This document shows positions 34,123 through 44,851 of a DNA stretch of 64,000 nt, in pieces (the first letter of the stretch is position 1; each line of letters opens with the position of its first letter). Position numbers and translations under genes: made by a program. Location of the stretch: the NCBI GenBank assembly GCA_024364735.1, contig JAGFNQ010004026.1:28060-92059 (forward strand). Reading direction: 5' to 3'. Below the pieces are notes generated by a model, which was not told where the DNA came from, ran no database searches, and was given only the letters and a program-made list of their open reading frames with translations. Source of the DNA: Boesenbergia rotunda. Taxonomy: Eukaryota > Streptophyta > Magnoliopsida > Zingiberales > Zingiberaceae.

Positions 34123-35438
34123 GTTACCAGTCGACTGGTCCGAGGCTGAAAACTCTCTGTGAGTTTTGGCAGTCGACTGCCCTCTGGCCGGTCGACTGCC
34201 CTACCTCTCAGCTTAGTTTCAGCCACTGTGAACCTTCTCCTTCACGTGTGCCTTCAGGTTCACTCCCTTGGCTCGCCCCTTGAAGTCATCTTCCTCTGGC
34301 TCTCATCCCTCGGATGCGCACACAAGCCTTCCCTTGGCTTGCCTCCATGCCGCCCTTCACGTGTGCCCTTTAAGTCCACTTCTCGGCTTGCCCTTGGAGT
34401 CCTCCTCCCTCGGCTCTCATCCCTCGGATATGTTCACCATGTGTGATTCTCCAAGTCCTGCAAACTCAATCACACATATCAAATACAACATAACACCCTA
34501 ACCTTAAACATATTCTCACACACATCAAAACTATGATCTTCCAATCATTCTGGGACTGATTGCCTCAACATTGCTTTTGGTTAAGACTATCTTCATTTTT
34601 GAAAGAGAATCACAAAATCACATGTTGCATATTTATATTAGTATATGCACAAAATGTCTCATACTATGCATTGTAGAAACATGGTGTGTGGAGACACACA
34701 GAAGATCAGGTTATCAGTTCTTTGCAGAAGTCTAAGTAAGTGGCTCACAACTGAGATGGAATTGGGCAAACCATTGGGATGGTTGTAGTGTAATTAGGTG
34801 TGGTTTGTCTTAACCATAGAATTAAACTAGTGCACTTTGTGTGCATTGAGTAGGACCAAAAGAGAGGTCATCCAATTTTATACTGATCATAAATTGGATT
34901 AGACCTTGATTTTATATTATGGAATACAATCTCTAAATCTCAAAATAATAACGGGCACATGTATTTAATTATTATTTCTTTGATTTACCAATGGGCGAGA
35001 TCTATTCTGCTAGATCGATAGGCCTGGTAAGTTGGGAAATAATATTATCTATATGGTGTGTCATTGATTATTGACGGAATCTGTGTCTTAGTGAGTCGGG
35101 ATGATGATGCCCCCTTGATGATCTCATAAGGTTCATTGTGTTAAATCTTGCCAGTTGACTATGGTCCAACATGATGAAAAGGTTCAGTGATACTAGTCAA
35201 GGATCAAGAGGATGATTAATTAAAATTGTCAGAAATTTAAATTAATCATCAAGCATTCAATATCTTAAACACGGGGAGATGGACTACTCATAATAGGTGG
35301 AGCCCATATGAAAATATTGGGGTTGGTGAGGAAGTTCAATGGGTATCCTTTAGTGGAATGGATCTTCATTAATGGATCGGATTTGGATCCATTAACGGGC
35401 CAAGACCCAACTCCTCCTCATGGTTCCTACCATAGCCC

Positions 35439-35447
35439 TATATATAC
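35439..35447 (+). promoter_or_regulatory. LTR TATA box of the old copia
   Basis: TATATATAC in the context CATAGCCCTATATATACCCC, about 75 bp before a CT-rich leader. Confidence 0.6.
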
Positions 35448-36734
35448 CCCATAGGAGTCATGAAAATAAGGCCAATTAATGTAGAATTAATTCAAGAATT
35501 AATCCTAAAAATCCTAGCCTCTCTCCCTCTCTCTCTCTCCTAGGTCACGACAAGGTGGTGGAGAAGAAATCCTTTCTTCTTCTTCCTAGGTTCTTCTCCC
35601 CCTCTCTTGGTGGTGGCCGGTGAACACTAGACAAGGAGAACTTGGCTTCTCCTTTGTGGCACACGACGGCAACAAGCAGGCGGGAAGAATCGGCGCCGGT
35701 GTAGGAGAGGAAGCTTGGTTCTTGGAGTTGATCGCCGTCAGTAGAGGTTGAAGAAGTAGGGCTCGGTAGGGATTGGAGAAGATCATCTCTTCTCCTAGTT
35801 CCCTTCCTTTCTTCTCCTTCTCTTGTGTGACCTCGTCCAAGGGCCTAAAGAGTTTGCCGACGGCAAGAAGGAGCCTCTTCTTGCAGCGCCGGCGGTGAGG
35901 AAGGAGGAGCGGCTGCGGTGGATTTTGGGAAGAAGAAGAAGCTTTTATTTTCTTCTTCTTTCGGTTCTTCTTCTTCATTACCTTCCTCTCGGTGCTGCCT
36001 TGTGGCCGATGGTCCTTGGGAGCTTGAGGTGGCCGGCGGCGCAAGGAGGAGAGGTAGAAAGGTGGACGGCGGCTAAACCCTAATACTATGGTTTGTTGGC
36101 GCAAAGAGAAGAAGAAGAAGAAGGATTAATTGGAAGCCTTGGTGACTCCGCATCTTGGTAGCTCGTGGCCCACACTACGTCCAAGAGGGGAGGGTCATAC
36201 GGTAGAAGACTGCGAGGTAAAAGATGAGGTATACCTCTCTTTAGCTCCTTCTTTGTTCTTGATATTTTATGTGATATTTGTTATTGCATGTGTTATGTGT
36301 ATTAATTATCATGGTTTAATTAGATGCTAATTAATATTGATAATTAATTGTGTCATGGACCCCGATAATAAACACAAAAACCAACGATCCATTCGTCATC
36401 TTTTCCACGGTCACTTGATTCGGAAAGTTACAAGGCCTTACTCTTGAGTTTGGCTAAGTTGTGACTTGAATCAATTGATACGACGACGAGACGGTCGTTT
36501 GGGAGACGGATCTTCATTCGGATTAAATTTTTAATCCGTAAACATGGAGAGGTCTCTCATGTTCGCTTAGGAAACCCGCCGAGCCGATTCCATCACGTCC
36601 AACCTTGACCCGCCTCTACTTCTTGTTGATGCAGTCTGGCCCTGATTGTTGTTTTAGTGTTGACATCGATTTTAGTTTAGGTTGATCATTGTTGATTATG
36701 ATTAAGTCCTGATCAGGGATCAGGCATGGTATGG

Positions 36735-37240
36735 AAAATCCTAGTCTGGAGGGCTAGGTGATGGAAAATCCTAACCTGGAGGGTTAGGTGTTGAAAATCC
36801 TAGTCTGGGAGGCTAGGTGCTTGGAAAAGTCCTAGCTTGGAGGGCTAGGTGTTTGGAAAAGCCCTAGTCTGGGAGGCTAGGTGTTGGAAAAGTCCTAATT
36901 CGGAAAGGTTGGGTGAAAAGTCCTAGCTTGGAGGGCTAGGTGAAAAGTCCTGACTTGGAGGGTTAGGTGCAAATTCCCATCCTGGAGAATTAGGTGAAAA
37001 AGTCCTGGCTTGGAGGGTCAGGTGCCTAGCTTGGAGGGCTAGGTTGGATGATGTTCTAACTCGGAAGGGTTGGGTGAAAAGTCCTAGCTTGGAGGGCTAG
37101 GTGAAAAGTCCTAGCTTGGAGGGCTAGGTGAGAAGTCCTAACTTGGAGGGTTAGGTGCAAATTCCCAACTTGGAGAGTTAGATGGAAAATCCTTAGCTTG
37201 GAGGGCTAAGGTGGATGGAAACTTAGCTTGGAGGGCTGAG
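36735..37240 (+). repeat. CCTAGCTTGGAGGGCTAGG inverted-repeat array
   Basis: About 18 units of CCTARCYTGGAGGGYTAGG type separated by GTGAAAAGT- or GTTGGAAAA-like linkers. Each unit can form a hairpin (arms CCTAGC and GCTAGG). The reverse counterpart is at 58125-58540. Confidence 0.92.
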
Positions 37241-37249
37241 TTTGAGTCT

Positions 37250-37925
37250 CTGGATCGGTCTGGTGATCGATCAGGGATTCTGGCACGCTGCTCCTTCGTG
37301 GATCGGTCTGGTGACCGATCCAGCGATGACTGATCGGTCGGGCGACCGATCAGGGAGCACACAGTGAGGTTGGGAACCTACTGTGTTGCTCCTGATCGAT
37401 CTGGTGACCGATCAGGGAGTATGCGTTTCACCCATTGAATGGCTCCTGATCGGTCTGGTGACCGATCAGGGAGCGAGCAGTGAGGTTGAGTTCCCTTGCT
37501 GAACTGCTCCTGATCGGTCTGGTGACCGATCAGGATCACTGTGCAGATCGTTCCGGAGAACGATCAAGTGTGCAGGTTCCTCTCTATGATCGATCAGGAC
37601 GGATCCTGATCGGTCTGGAGCCAGTCTGATCGGTCTGGTGACCGATCAGGAGGCTGCCTGATCGGTCCGGTGACCGATCAGAAGGCTTAGCCTGCGAGAC
37701 TCAGAAATCACTCAATATAAGGGTGGATCGGTTCGATGAACGATCCACGACCTGGGATCGATCTGGTGATCGGTCCAGGAGAATCTCAAGGAAATCGCGA
37801 TTTCTGATTGAGCGTTGGGGATCGATCAGGATGGAGCCTGATCGGTCTAGAACCAGCCTAATCGGTCTGGTGACCGATCAGGAGGCTCTCTGATCAGTCC
37901 GGTGACCGATCACTTTAATTCAAAC
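37250..37925 (+). repeat. GATCGGTC...GACCGATC inverted-repeat array
   Basis: About 15 units of TGATCGGTCTGGTGACCGATCA (22 bp, near-perfect dyad) at irregular spacing of 20-70 bp, with some units half decayed. The reverse counterpart is at 57530-58110, so the array is a family trait. Confidence 0.93.
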
Positions 37926-40260
37926 TGCACTGTCAGACGCTCTGATCGCGTCTGAACACAACTGATTCGCTGCCACTTTTCTCTGATATTTGATATGCTG
38001 CTTGATTTGGTGCTCTAATACTCTGATTGAGTTTCAGGTGACAGGGGAGGATTCAAACACTCAAGGAGAAGTCAAAGAGAGCTTTTCTTGGAGCAGGTTT
38101 GTCCCTTTCTCCACACAGGTTGCAACGGCTGGATGCAGGACTGAAGCTGCTGACTGAGGCTTGGCTGAGGGAGCTCAGGAAGTTCAGTTAGGGTTTAGTG
38201 TAGCTGGCGCGTTGGCAGTGAGGCAGCTGTAGGCTGCTGGAGATGAGATCATCTGTCGCTTGGCGGAGAAACAAAAGGAACGAGAGTTGTGGTGTTCAGT
38301 AACGATTTTGATCCTTGTGCTCTTGAGTTCCTGCGTTGTGTTCCACATCAAGCTTGCTGTTCTTGAGTTCTTCAATCATTCTGAGCAAGCTATTGAAAAG
38401 CAATCATCATACTTGAGCACTTGAAGGAGAAGACAAGAGGCTTGGAGTCCGACAGTGGGAAGACACGGAGAACGGTTCTTGCGTGAGATCGCCACTGGGT
38501 GGAGCTCAGGGAAGCTTGCTGTGTTTTTGTCCTTGCTAAGTGTTTGAGTAAGATCCTTCTTGTTGTTTCTTTGTGCTTAAACTATATCCTTATTTGAAAC
38601 ATACTGTGGAGAGGTTTCTCCACCGAGAAGGAGGTTGCTTCATATCCGGTGATTACCGGGGCTTGATCTGCCGATGATCAAGGGATCGCCCACCTTAAGG
38701 GCACGCCAAGGAGTAGGGGCAAGTTATCCCCGAACCTTGTAAAATCTCCTTGTTAGCGATCTTGCTAATCTTGCTAGTTAGGTTTTGGTTTAAGTTTCTG
38801 CAAGTTTTGTTTTCATACTTCCGCTGTGCTATTAATAGCTTCAAGTGCAGAAATTTGATAACTCTTCAAAGAAGAAGTGATTGGCTATATTCACCCCCCC
38901 CCCCTCTCTAGCCATCTCATTCCCAACACTTCTGTCCGCAATCCTCGCTCGGCTAAGACTCCGTTGACTGATCCTCGACCAGGACTTAGTACTCAGTCTC
39001 CCAAACCAAGACTTCATGCCCAGCTTCACTCACCAGGACTTAGTCCACCTAGCTTCATTCACTATGATTTCATTAACCTAGCTTCACTCACTAGGGTTTC
39101 TTTAACCATAATCACTCCTTTGCTAGTCATCACAATCTTGACTAGACTTCCTCCAATCTTCAGGTAAATATAATCTCAAATCTCAAGTCCGGTTTGGTTT
39201 AATCCCTTGGTCAAACTGACCAACCCTGGGTTTTATTTATTCTGCCAAACATCAGATCCTATTTGGCTATCCCTTTGTCAATGTGATAAAACCTGGGTTT
39301 ACCCTACCAAACATAAGGTCCTGTTTGATTTAAATCTTGATCACTTTGACCACCCTTAATATATTGTCTAACATATGTATTGTCACTAACTTTAGTATAT
39401 TGTCAAACATCGAAACCCTAGAGGATGACTGTTCATAACTGATGCATTTTGCACCAACACTAAGTTTGTAAAAATACAATCAAGTGTAATCGAAAGATTA
39501 ATTTTGTTATTTTAAATGAATTTTAAAGTTAAAAACTCATTTTTGATATAAAAATAATAGAAAATTATCTTTTTATCTAAAATTTCTTTAAATTTTTGAT
39601 AATATGTCGTAATATTAGATCTGGTCACATAAAATTTTCAAGATTAAATATATTATCGTTTGACTGTGGAAAAATGATTCATGAATAATACATGAATTTT
39701 AAAAAAATAAATGCTTACAAATATATTTGATTTTGAAAAATCTTGATAATTTTTTGTAAGAGTTAAAATCTAACAGCTAGCCTCTAAAAAATTGAATTTT
39801 CCAAAACTAGACTTCAAGGAATTTTTAAAATTAAAACTTTGACTTTGGATAAAAAATCATAAAAATTTATTTAACAATCGAAAAAAATCCAAAAATTTTC
39901 TATAGATAGCTATGAATGAATTCTATCACAAAAAATTTAAAATTAAATTTTCTATAAAAGAATTCTTTAAAAAAATCAAAATTATAAAAAAACATTAATT
40001 TCTAGAATAACAATCTAACAGTTTAATATAGATTTAGAAATCCAAAATAAATTCCTAGGCACTTTTGCAATTTGATTCCTGTGATTTCTTAAATACCAGT
40101 TAAGTCTTCTATAATATGAATTTTGAGAAAAATTTGAACTTCGACATGCACATTCATTTTCTAATTTGGCTATCCGTGCTTTTAATTCATCATTCTCAAC
40201 TTTTAATTTGTCATAAAGTGCTAGTGGACATGCAAAGACTAAATTTCTTTTTGCTTCTAA

Positions 40261-41383
40261 CTACTTAAATATTAATTTGTATAAGGATTTCATCATTGCT
40301 TTAATACCAAAGTATAGCTGATCAGGAGGGAGTAAACATACCTCACTTACCAAGTCATGTTTGAAGCTGGATGCTCCTCCTTCATCGCTACATTCTCCCG
40401 ACGAAGCTCCCCCTTCTTTAATGTTCTCTTCTTGGTGACTTGCCATAAGCACTAGTCCAGCGAGTTCCTTGAGTTCAAACTCATCTGATAACCACTCGTC
40501 CCATATAGCCTTCAAGTTCTTGTGCTTGTTCTTCTTTACCTTTTTCTCCTTCAGTTTTGAGCAATTTTCCTTAATGTGCCCTTCTTCTTATCAATTATAG
40601 CATCTGACTTTTTTTCCCGGTGAATGCTTCTTACCCTGCATCTTATTAAACCTTTTAGATTTAAAGTATTTATTTAGTTTCCTTACCATGTAGGTCGTTT
40701 CCTCTTCCTTACCATGTAGGTCGTTTCCTCTTCGTTAATTGAAGATTCCTCCTTGGGTTGTATCTTCCTTTTGGCTAGGGTAATGTTGTCCATCTTTTCC
40801 TTTCTTGATCCTACACATCTAGATTCGTAAAGCTCAAAAATAGAAAAATAAATTTTCTAAAGTACATACCTCGTGGTCCTTGGAGTTGAAATAGAAGTTA
40901 ACTATCAACATTTGTTCTGGAGTTTTCAGAAAAGCGTTCAAAGCATACCTTAACGAATCTTGGTTTGTTACCGATTCTTCGACATTCATGAGCCTGGTGA
41001 TCATCTCCTTGATTCTTACATGTCGTTGCACCACCATCTCTCCTTCTTCCATCCGGAGGTTAGTTAGTTGGTTTCGATGAAGATCTCGTCGTGCTAGCTT
41101 CACTTCTGAGGTCCCTTCATGCAATTCCAATAACTTTTCCCATAGATCCTTTGCTGATCTGTAGTTGTCGACTCAATTGACTTCTTGTGCCGATAGGCCG
41201 GTTAGCAAATAAAATTCTGCTTTCCTGTTAGCCATGAAGTTGGCTTGCTCCTTCGTCCATAGATGTTCTTATTTGTCCTTGTTATTGTTATCTTTAAGAG
41301 CTACAAAATCATTTTTTATTATTAAAAGTAGTTTAAAATCAGTTTTAAAGAAAACTTCCATTCGTCATTTCCACATCGTGAAC
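40261..41383 (-). pseudogene. Sirevirus-like gag remnant
   Basis: Minus-strand pieces match gag of the other elements: LHEGTSEVKLARRDL and DSLRYALNAF (41130-40834), a zinc-knuckle trace near 40605-40560 in which CYN is followed by stops and then GHIKENC, and an acidic-rich segment ending in VLMASHQEE (40515-40261). Stops and frame changes separate the pieces. A 29-bp direct duplication (TTACCATGTAGGTCGTTTCC) occurs near 40682-40735. Confidence 0.78.
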
Positions 41384-41483
41384 TCCCCCTCGAACTTTGG
41401 TAGGTAGATGCTCGGTCCGACCATCATCTTTTGCTTTATCTGACGGCTAGTCCTTCAAAAGCCAATTTGGCTCTAATACCAAT

Positions 41484-42150
41484 TGTAGGACTATATCGGC
41501 TACCTAGAGGAGGGTGAAGAACTCTAAAATGTAAATCCGAATCTTTTGCTTTCTTTAAAAAAGATAGAGTTAGATAATTAAAATAGAAAGACATAAATAA
41601 GATTAATAATTAAAAATAAAGATGCACCAAAATTTACTTGATGACAACTAAGGTAGTTGCTAATCCAAGGCAGTTGAAAGCTCAATCTCCAAATAACTCC
41701 TTGTGTGGGCAGAGAAACCTTTTACAGACTCTTAAACTAAGAAAAAACATAGGAAAGTGATTGCAGTTGTTGTACAAAATTAATTGATGAAAAACTCTGA
41801 GCTAAGGGGCTCTTATAGAGCCTGGAAAACTTATCGACGTGTTGATGTGGCACATCTCAGGGGCCTGAGTGTAACATGAGTGCCTGATTCGGGTTAGCAC
41901 TTATTCACGTCGCAACGGACATATAACGGTTATAAGACTTATTGGATGCCCAAGTCAACATGGGAACTTGTGTTCTCGGGCGCCCGAATCCACTTGAGCA
42001 CTTGTATTTCCGAGCGCCCGAATACACTTGGGCACTGGGATCTGAAGTTTCAGCAAGCTTGATTTTGGACAACCTTTAGTTGACAAGACTTCTGACACTT
42101 CGGGGTGATTTTCGATCATCCAAAGTTGAGCTTACTTGAACCCAACTTTC
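41484..42150 (-). repeat. 5' LTR part of the old minus-strand element
   Basis: It begins TGTAGGACTATATCGG right after the primer site, similar to TGTAGGACCGG at 32556. It contains GGCGCCC-like sequence (41980-42020). It is interrupted at 42150 by the next element, with CTTTC as that element's presumed target duplication. Confidence 0.75.
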
Positions 42151-42252
42151 TGTTGGTGCAGACAGCACCCAAGTCGAACCTGTGTTTTGATAATGGCAAA
42201 GGGTTCAAAAGTTAAGAGGTAATGTTTATCTAACATGCTCATTAAGTGTGCA

Positions 42253-42485
42253 GGATACAAAGCCCTAGCGAAGGACTGCTAGGCACCTGGCGAAGGAATG
42301 CCAGGATACAAAGCCCTAGCGAAGGACTGCTAGGCACCTGGCGAAGGAATGCCAGGATACAAAGCCCTAGCGAAGGACTGCTAGGCACCTGGCGAAGGAA
42401 TGCCAGGACACGAAGACCTGGCGAAGGACTGCTGGGCACCAGGCGAAGGATTGCTTGGTACTGAAGACTTGGCGAAGGACTGCTG
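42253..42485 (+). repeat. CCTAGC/GCTAGG palindrome array
   Basis: Three near-identical 56-bp units (CCTAGCGAAGGACTGCTAGG plus CACCTGGCGAAGGAATGCCA) followed by two diverged units in which the arms become CTGGC/GCTGGG. Confidence 0.93.
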
Positions 42486-43064
42486 GGCAAAAGTCCAACC
42501 GGAGGAGCCGGTTGGCAACAGGTAAATTCTCCTGAGAGGAGTAGGTGAGGACGCGTTCCCCGTCGAGGGAACAGTAGGCGTCGGTTCGACCTAGGGCTCC
42601 ATTTTGGAGACCCAAAGTCAGAACCAAGACAGCTACGGTTGTAAGAATCACTAACATTGTTGCTTTATCTTGTTTGGTACTAACCCTGGATGCAGGACCG
42701 AAGGAACGAGTGTCTGCAGCTCAGAAAGCCTCAAAGGAGTGACGCAGCAGCTGGGTTGGGCGCCCGGAAGGACCCGAGCGCCCTAAGTAAAGCCAAACAT
42801 GAGTTCAACAAAAGTACGCTTCGGAAGCATAGTGGGCGGGGCGCCCCCAGTGTCCCGGGTGCCCCCAACGCCCAGGGCGCCCCGGGCTTGAGCCAACGAA
42901 GCGGATAAAGATCATCCAGCCGAGAAGCCCGCTGAAAGAGTCAACCAGGGTGCCCCCACAGTCAACTCTCAGCCCTATTCGAGTGGGATAAGGGTTGACC
43001 GAGAGTTGCTCAGATCGGGTGACATGTGGGGGGGCGCCCCCAACGTTCAGGGCGCCCCAGGAGG

Positions 43065-43074
43065 CTATAAAAAG
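43065..43074 (+). promoter_or_regulatory. LTR TATA box
   Basis: CTATAAAAAG directly after AGGGCGCCCCAGGAGG. It marks the probable LTR transcription start about 30 bp on. Confidence 0.72.
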
Positions 43075-43489
43075 CCCCTCGACCCCAAGGCTTCAACAAT
43101 AACTGCTTCCAACGCCAATACACTCTTCTACTCAAACACTTTGCTCCGGAAACCTCCCAACTCGAGATACAAGCGCCGACGACGTCCCTCTGCTCCGAGA
43201 TACATTCCACACCGGACGTCGGTAACGAAGAGCTGTCCTTTTAAGTTTACTGTACTGCAATTGTAATATCTATTTGTAAACTGTTTTGCGCACATATAGA
43301 ATTGCCCGCAGTAAACGGTCAACGACCGTGGGCCTTGGAGTAGGAGCCGACGGCGACTCCGAACCAAGTAAAATCTTGGTGTTTGTGTGTTGTTTAGTTT
43401 TAATTTTTCCGTTGCGTATTCTCTTTTTCAATCCGAAACAATTTACGATATTCACCCCCCCCTCTATCGTATTCTCTCAATCCAACAAG

Positions 43490-43507
43490 TGGTATCAGAG
43501 CGGGGAA
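43490..43507 (+). promoter_or_regulatory. Primer binding site for initiator Met-tRNA
   Basis: TGGTATCAGAGCGGGGAA, two bases after the LTR end. Confidence 0.93.
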
Positions 43508-44851
43508 GCTCAAATTTGGTGCAACCACCAGTTTGAGAATTTTTCGGATTTTTCTTCGAGTTATTTCCTTTCTTCTTTTTTCGAATTTTTATCATTAATC
43601 GAGACCAGTGCAACACCCCTCGATAATTATTTTTCTTTATCCCGCACTACTAATCCAAGACCAAGTCTTGGGACAGAATTTTCCTTTCTTTTCTCTCTTT
43701 TTCAGATAAGTTCCTTAATGGTCATGCAAGAAGGTTTCAGTACCGCAAGACCACCGCTCTTCAGTGGGGAGGACTTCTCCTACTGAAAGAGCAGAATGGA
43801 GGTCCAGCTGAAAACTCAGGTGGACATGTGGATAATCATCCAGTCCGGACTGGAAATACCAAGGAATGCTGACGGAGTACAACAGTCTTACACTGAATGG
43901 GGCACTGCACTCAAAAAGAAAATAAAAGCCGATGCCAAAGCGACCCAAACACTCCAATGCGGCCTAACCAAAGAGGATCTGAACCGGGTGGGTCCATTCA
44001 ACAGCGCCAAAGAACTCTGGGGTAAGCTGATCGAACTACACGAAGGAACCTCCGACACCCGAATCAGCAAGAGGGACCTTCTGCTGAACAAGTTGTACAC
44101 AATCAAGATGAATGACGGCGAATCAGCAGCTCAGCTCCACGCCAGAATTCAGGAGCAGATGAACGGTCTACACACCATTGGTCACAAGGTAGAAAACCGT
44201 GACCTAATAAGGTATGCCCTTAACGCTTTCCCAAGAAACACCTTGTGGGCATCTATGGTAGATGCTTACAAAGTTTCTAGGAATCTTTCCAAAATCAAGT
44301 TAGATGAACTTTTTTCTGAACTTGAATTACATGAGCAGACTAACTGCAATCTGGACGAGAAAGGCATTGCCTTTGTTGCAGGTAAAGCTGGAAAGACAAT
44401 CAAGAAGAAGCCTCAACCTGCACCCGAGTCTGATTCAGATTCAGACTCAGAAGACAGCGAGGGAAATCGACCTAAGTTGGTTCGGCTAGCCCGAGACTAT
44501 TACAAAGAGCTAAAAAATCAGACCAACAGAAGGAAAGCCAGCTGAAGAAAGGAAGAACCAGCTGAACCCTCTAATGATAAGAACAAACCAAACGTGACCT
44601 GTTACGAGTGCAAGAAGAAGGGTCACTACAAGACGGAGTGTCTGAATCTAAGGGAGACCAAGAAGACAAGAAGGAAGAAAGCACTCCAAGCAACATGGGA
44701 CGATTCTTCCTCAGAAGAAGAAGAAGAGGCACCCCAGTCAAACTTGCTAGCCCTGACTGCCTCCGAAGAACTCGAGACCGAGTCAGAATCAGAGCAGGAC
44801 GACGAAAAACTCACGTTTTCAGAAAATGGTAAAATCACTATAAGTGGGTTT

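Larger units (their letters stand above)
20562..34570 (-). mobile_element. Minus-strand Sirevirus-like Ty1/copia element, about 14 kb with nested insertions
   Basis: The two ends match each other (TGATAGATCGACGAC, both followed by GGAATTTACTTGGTATCCAC) and the outer flanks are TTGCT (20557-20561 and 34571-34575). Read leftwards from 34570: 5' LTR (with a nested solo LTR), primer site, gag, pol, post-pol region, and a truncated 3' LTR. Between post-pol and 3' LTR lie a deleted Ty3/gypsy element and a reversed LTR piece, and part of the 3' LTR is missing there, so a deletion accompanied those events. Gag and pol share one frame broken by point stops, which indicates fairly recent activity. Confidence 0.92.
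32086..34570 (-). repeat. 5' LTR of the minus-strand Sirevirus, interrupted (32086-32555 and 34128-34570)
   Basis: Its plus-strand ends are TGATAGATCG and GCCTCAACA. Without the nested solo LTR it is about 0.9 kb. It carries several CAGTCGACTG palindromes (32482, 32502, 34128, 34171) and a reversed TATA (TTTTTATAAGAGAAC, about 32436). Next to the start is TTGCT (34571-34575). Confidence 0.9.
15772..36594 (+). mobile_element. Old, decayed Angela/Tork-like Ty1/copia element, heavily interrupted
   Basis: The parts are a 5' LTR remnant (15772-16053), primer site, leader, gag remnant, pol remnant (to about 20520), purine tract AAGTGGGAGAT, and a 3' LTR (20534-20561 and 34576-36594) split by a 14-kb minus-strand Sirevirus. 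The LTR ends GCCGATTCCATCA at 16053 and 36594 match. Its 5' LTR is itself cut by a reversed Sirevirus LTR. Coding regions carry many stops and frameshifts, so this is among the older layers. Confidence 0.85.
20534..36594 (+). repeat. 3' LTR of the old copia, interrupted (20534-20561 and 34576-36594)
   Basis: It starts TGTTAGGATG after the purine tract and ends CCGATTCCATCA. The first 28 bp are separated from the rest by the minus-strand Sirevirus with TTGCT on both sides. Its own length is about 2.05 kb. TATA box at 35439. The 35520-36200 part is GC-rich and pyrimidine-rich (CTCTCTCCCTCT) and yields overlapping open frames on both strands that I read as transcribed LTR sequence, not a gene. 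The 3' flank CGTCC (36595-36599) is the presumed duplication. Confidence 0.87.
36624..38928 (+). mobile_element. Solo LTR of a palindrome-rich copia-type family, 2305 bp
   Basis: It starts TGTTGATGCAGTCTGG and ends CATTCCCAACA, with CTTCT on both sides (36619-36623 and 38929-38933). A second, reversed and truncated copy lies at 57288-58650. Two arrays of inverted repeats fill its first half. Toward its end is CCACCTTAAGGGCACGCCAA and a C-run followed by TCTCTAGCC as in Sirevirus LTR ends, which suggests Ty1/copia. Confidence 0.9.
36595..39462 (-). repeat. Reversed Sirevirus LTR fragment, interrupted (36595-36623 and 38934-39462)
   Basis: It ends TTTGCACCAACA (39462), the complement of an LTR start. 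Its left part resembles 33630-33690 (GACCCGTCTCTACT...GTCC...CGCTCAGCTAAG). It contains degraded CACTCACYAGGACTTAG repeats in place of the palindrome array. The old copia inserted into it at 36594/36595. Confidence 0.75.
39463..42150 (-). mobile_element. Old minus-strand Sirevirus-like remnant (gag side and 5' LTR)
   Basis: Read leftwards: part of a 5' LTR (from 42150 to 41484), a mutated primer site (TGGTATTAGAGCC on the minus strand, about 41469-41481), then gag traces. The 39463-40250 stretch is AT-rich and I recognise nothing in it beyond a probable gag tail. It is interrupted on the left by a reversed LTR and on the right by the pol-less element at 42151. Confidence 0.75.
42151..43487 (+). 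repeat. 5' LTR, intact, 1337 bp
   Basis: TGTTGGTGCAG to TCAATCCAACA, uninterrupted. It contains the CCTAGC array (42253-42485), GGCGCC-rich blocks (42755-43060), a TATA box at 43065 and the conserved CCGAACCAAGTAAAATCTTG block. It is the best reference for the other Sirevirus LTR pieces here. Confidence 0.94.

Noticed and set aside
35586..36104. A host gene on the minus strand (172 codons, Pro/Arg/Lys-rich)
   Set aside because: It lies inside the 3' LTR of the old copia, overlaps an equally long plus-strand frame, and has low-complexity composition from a CT-rich leader.
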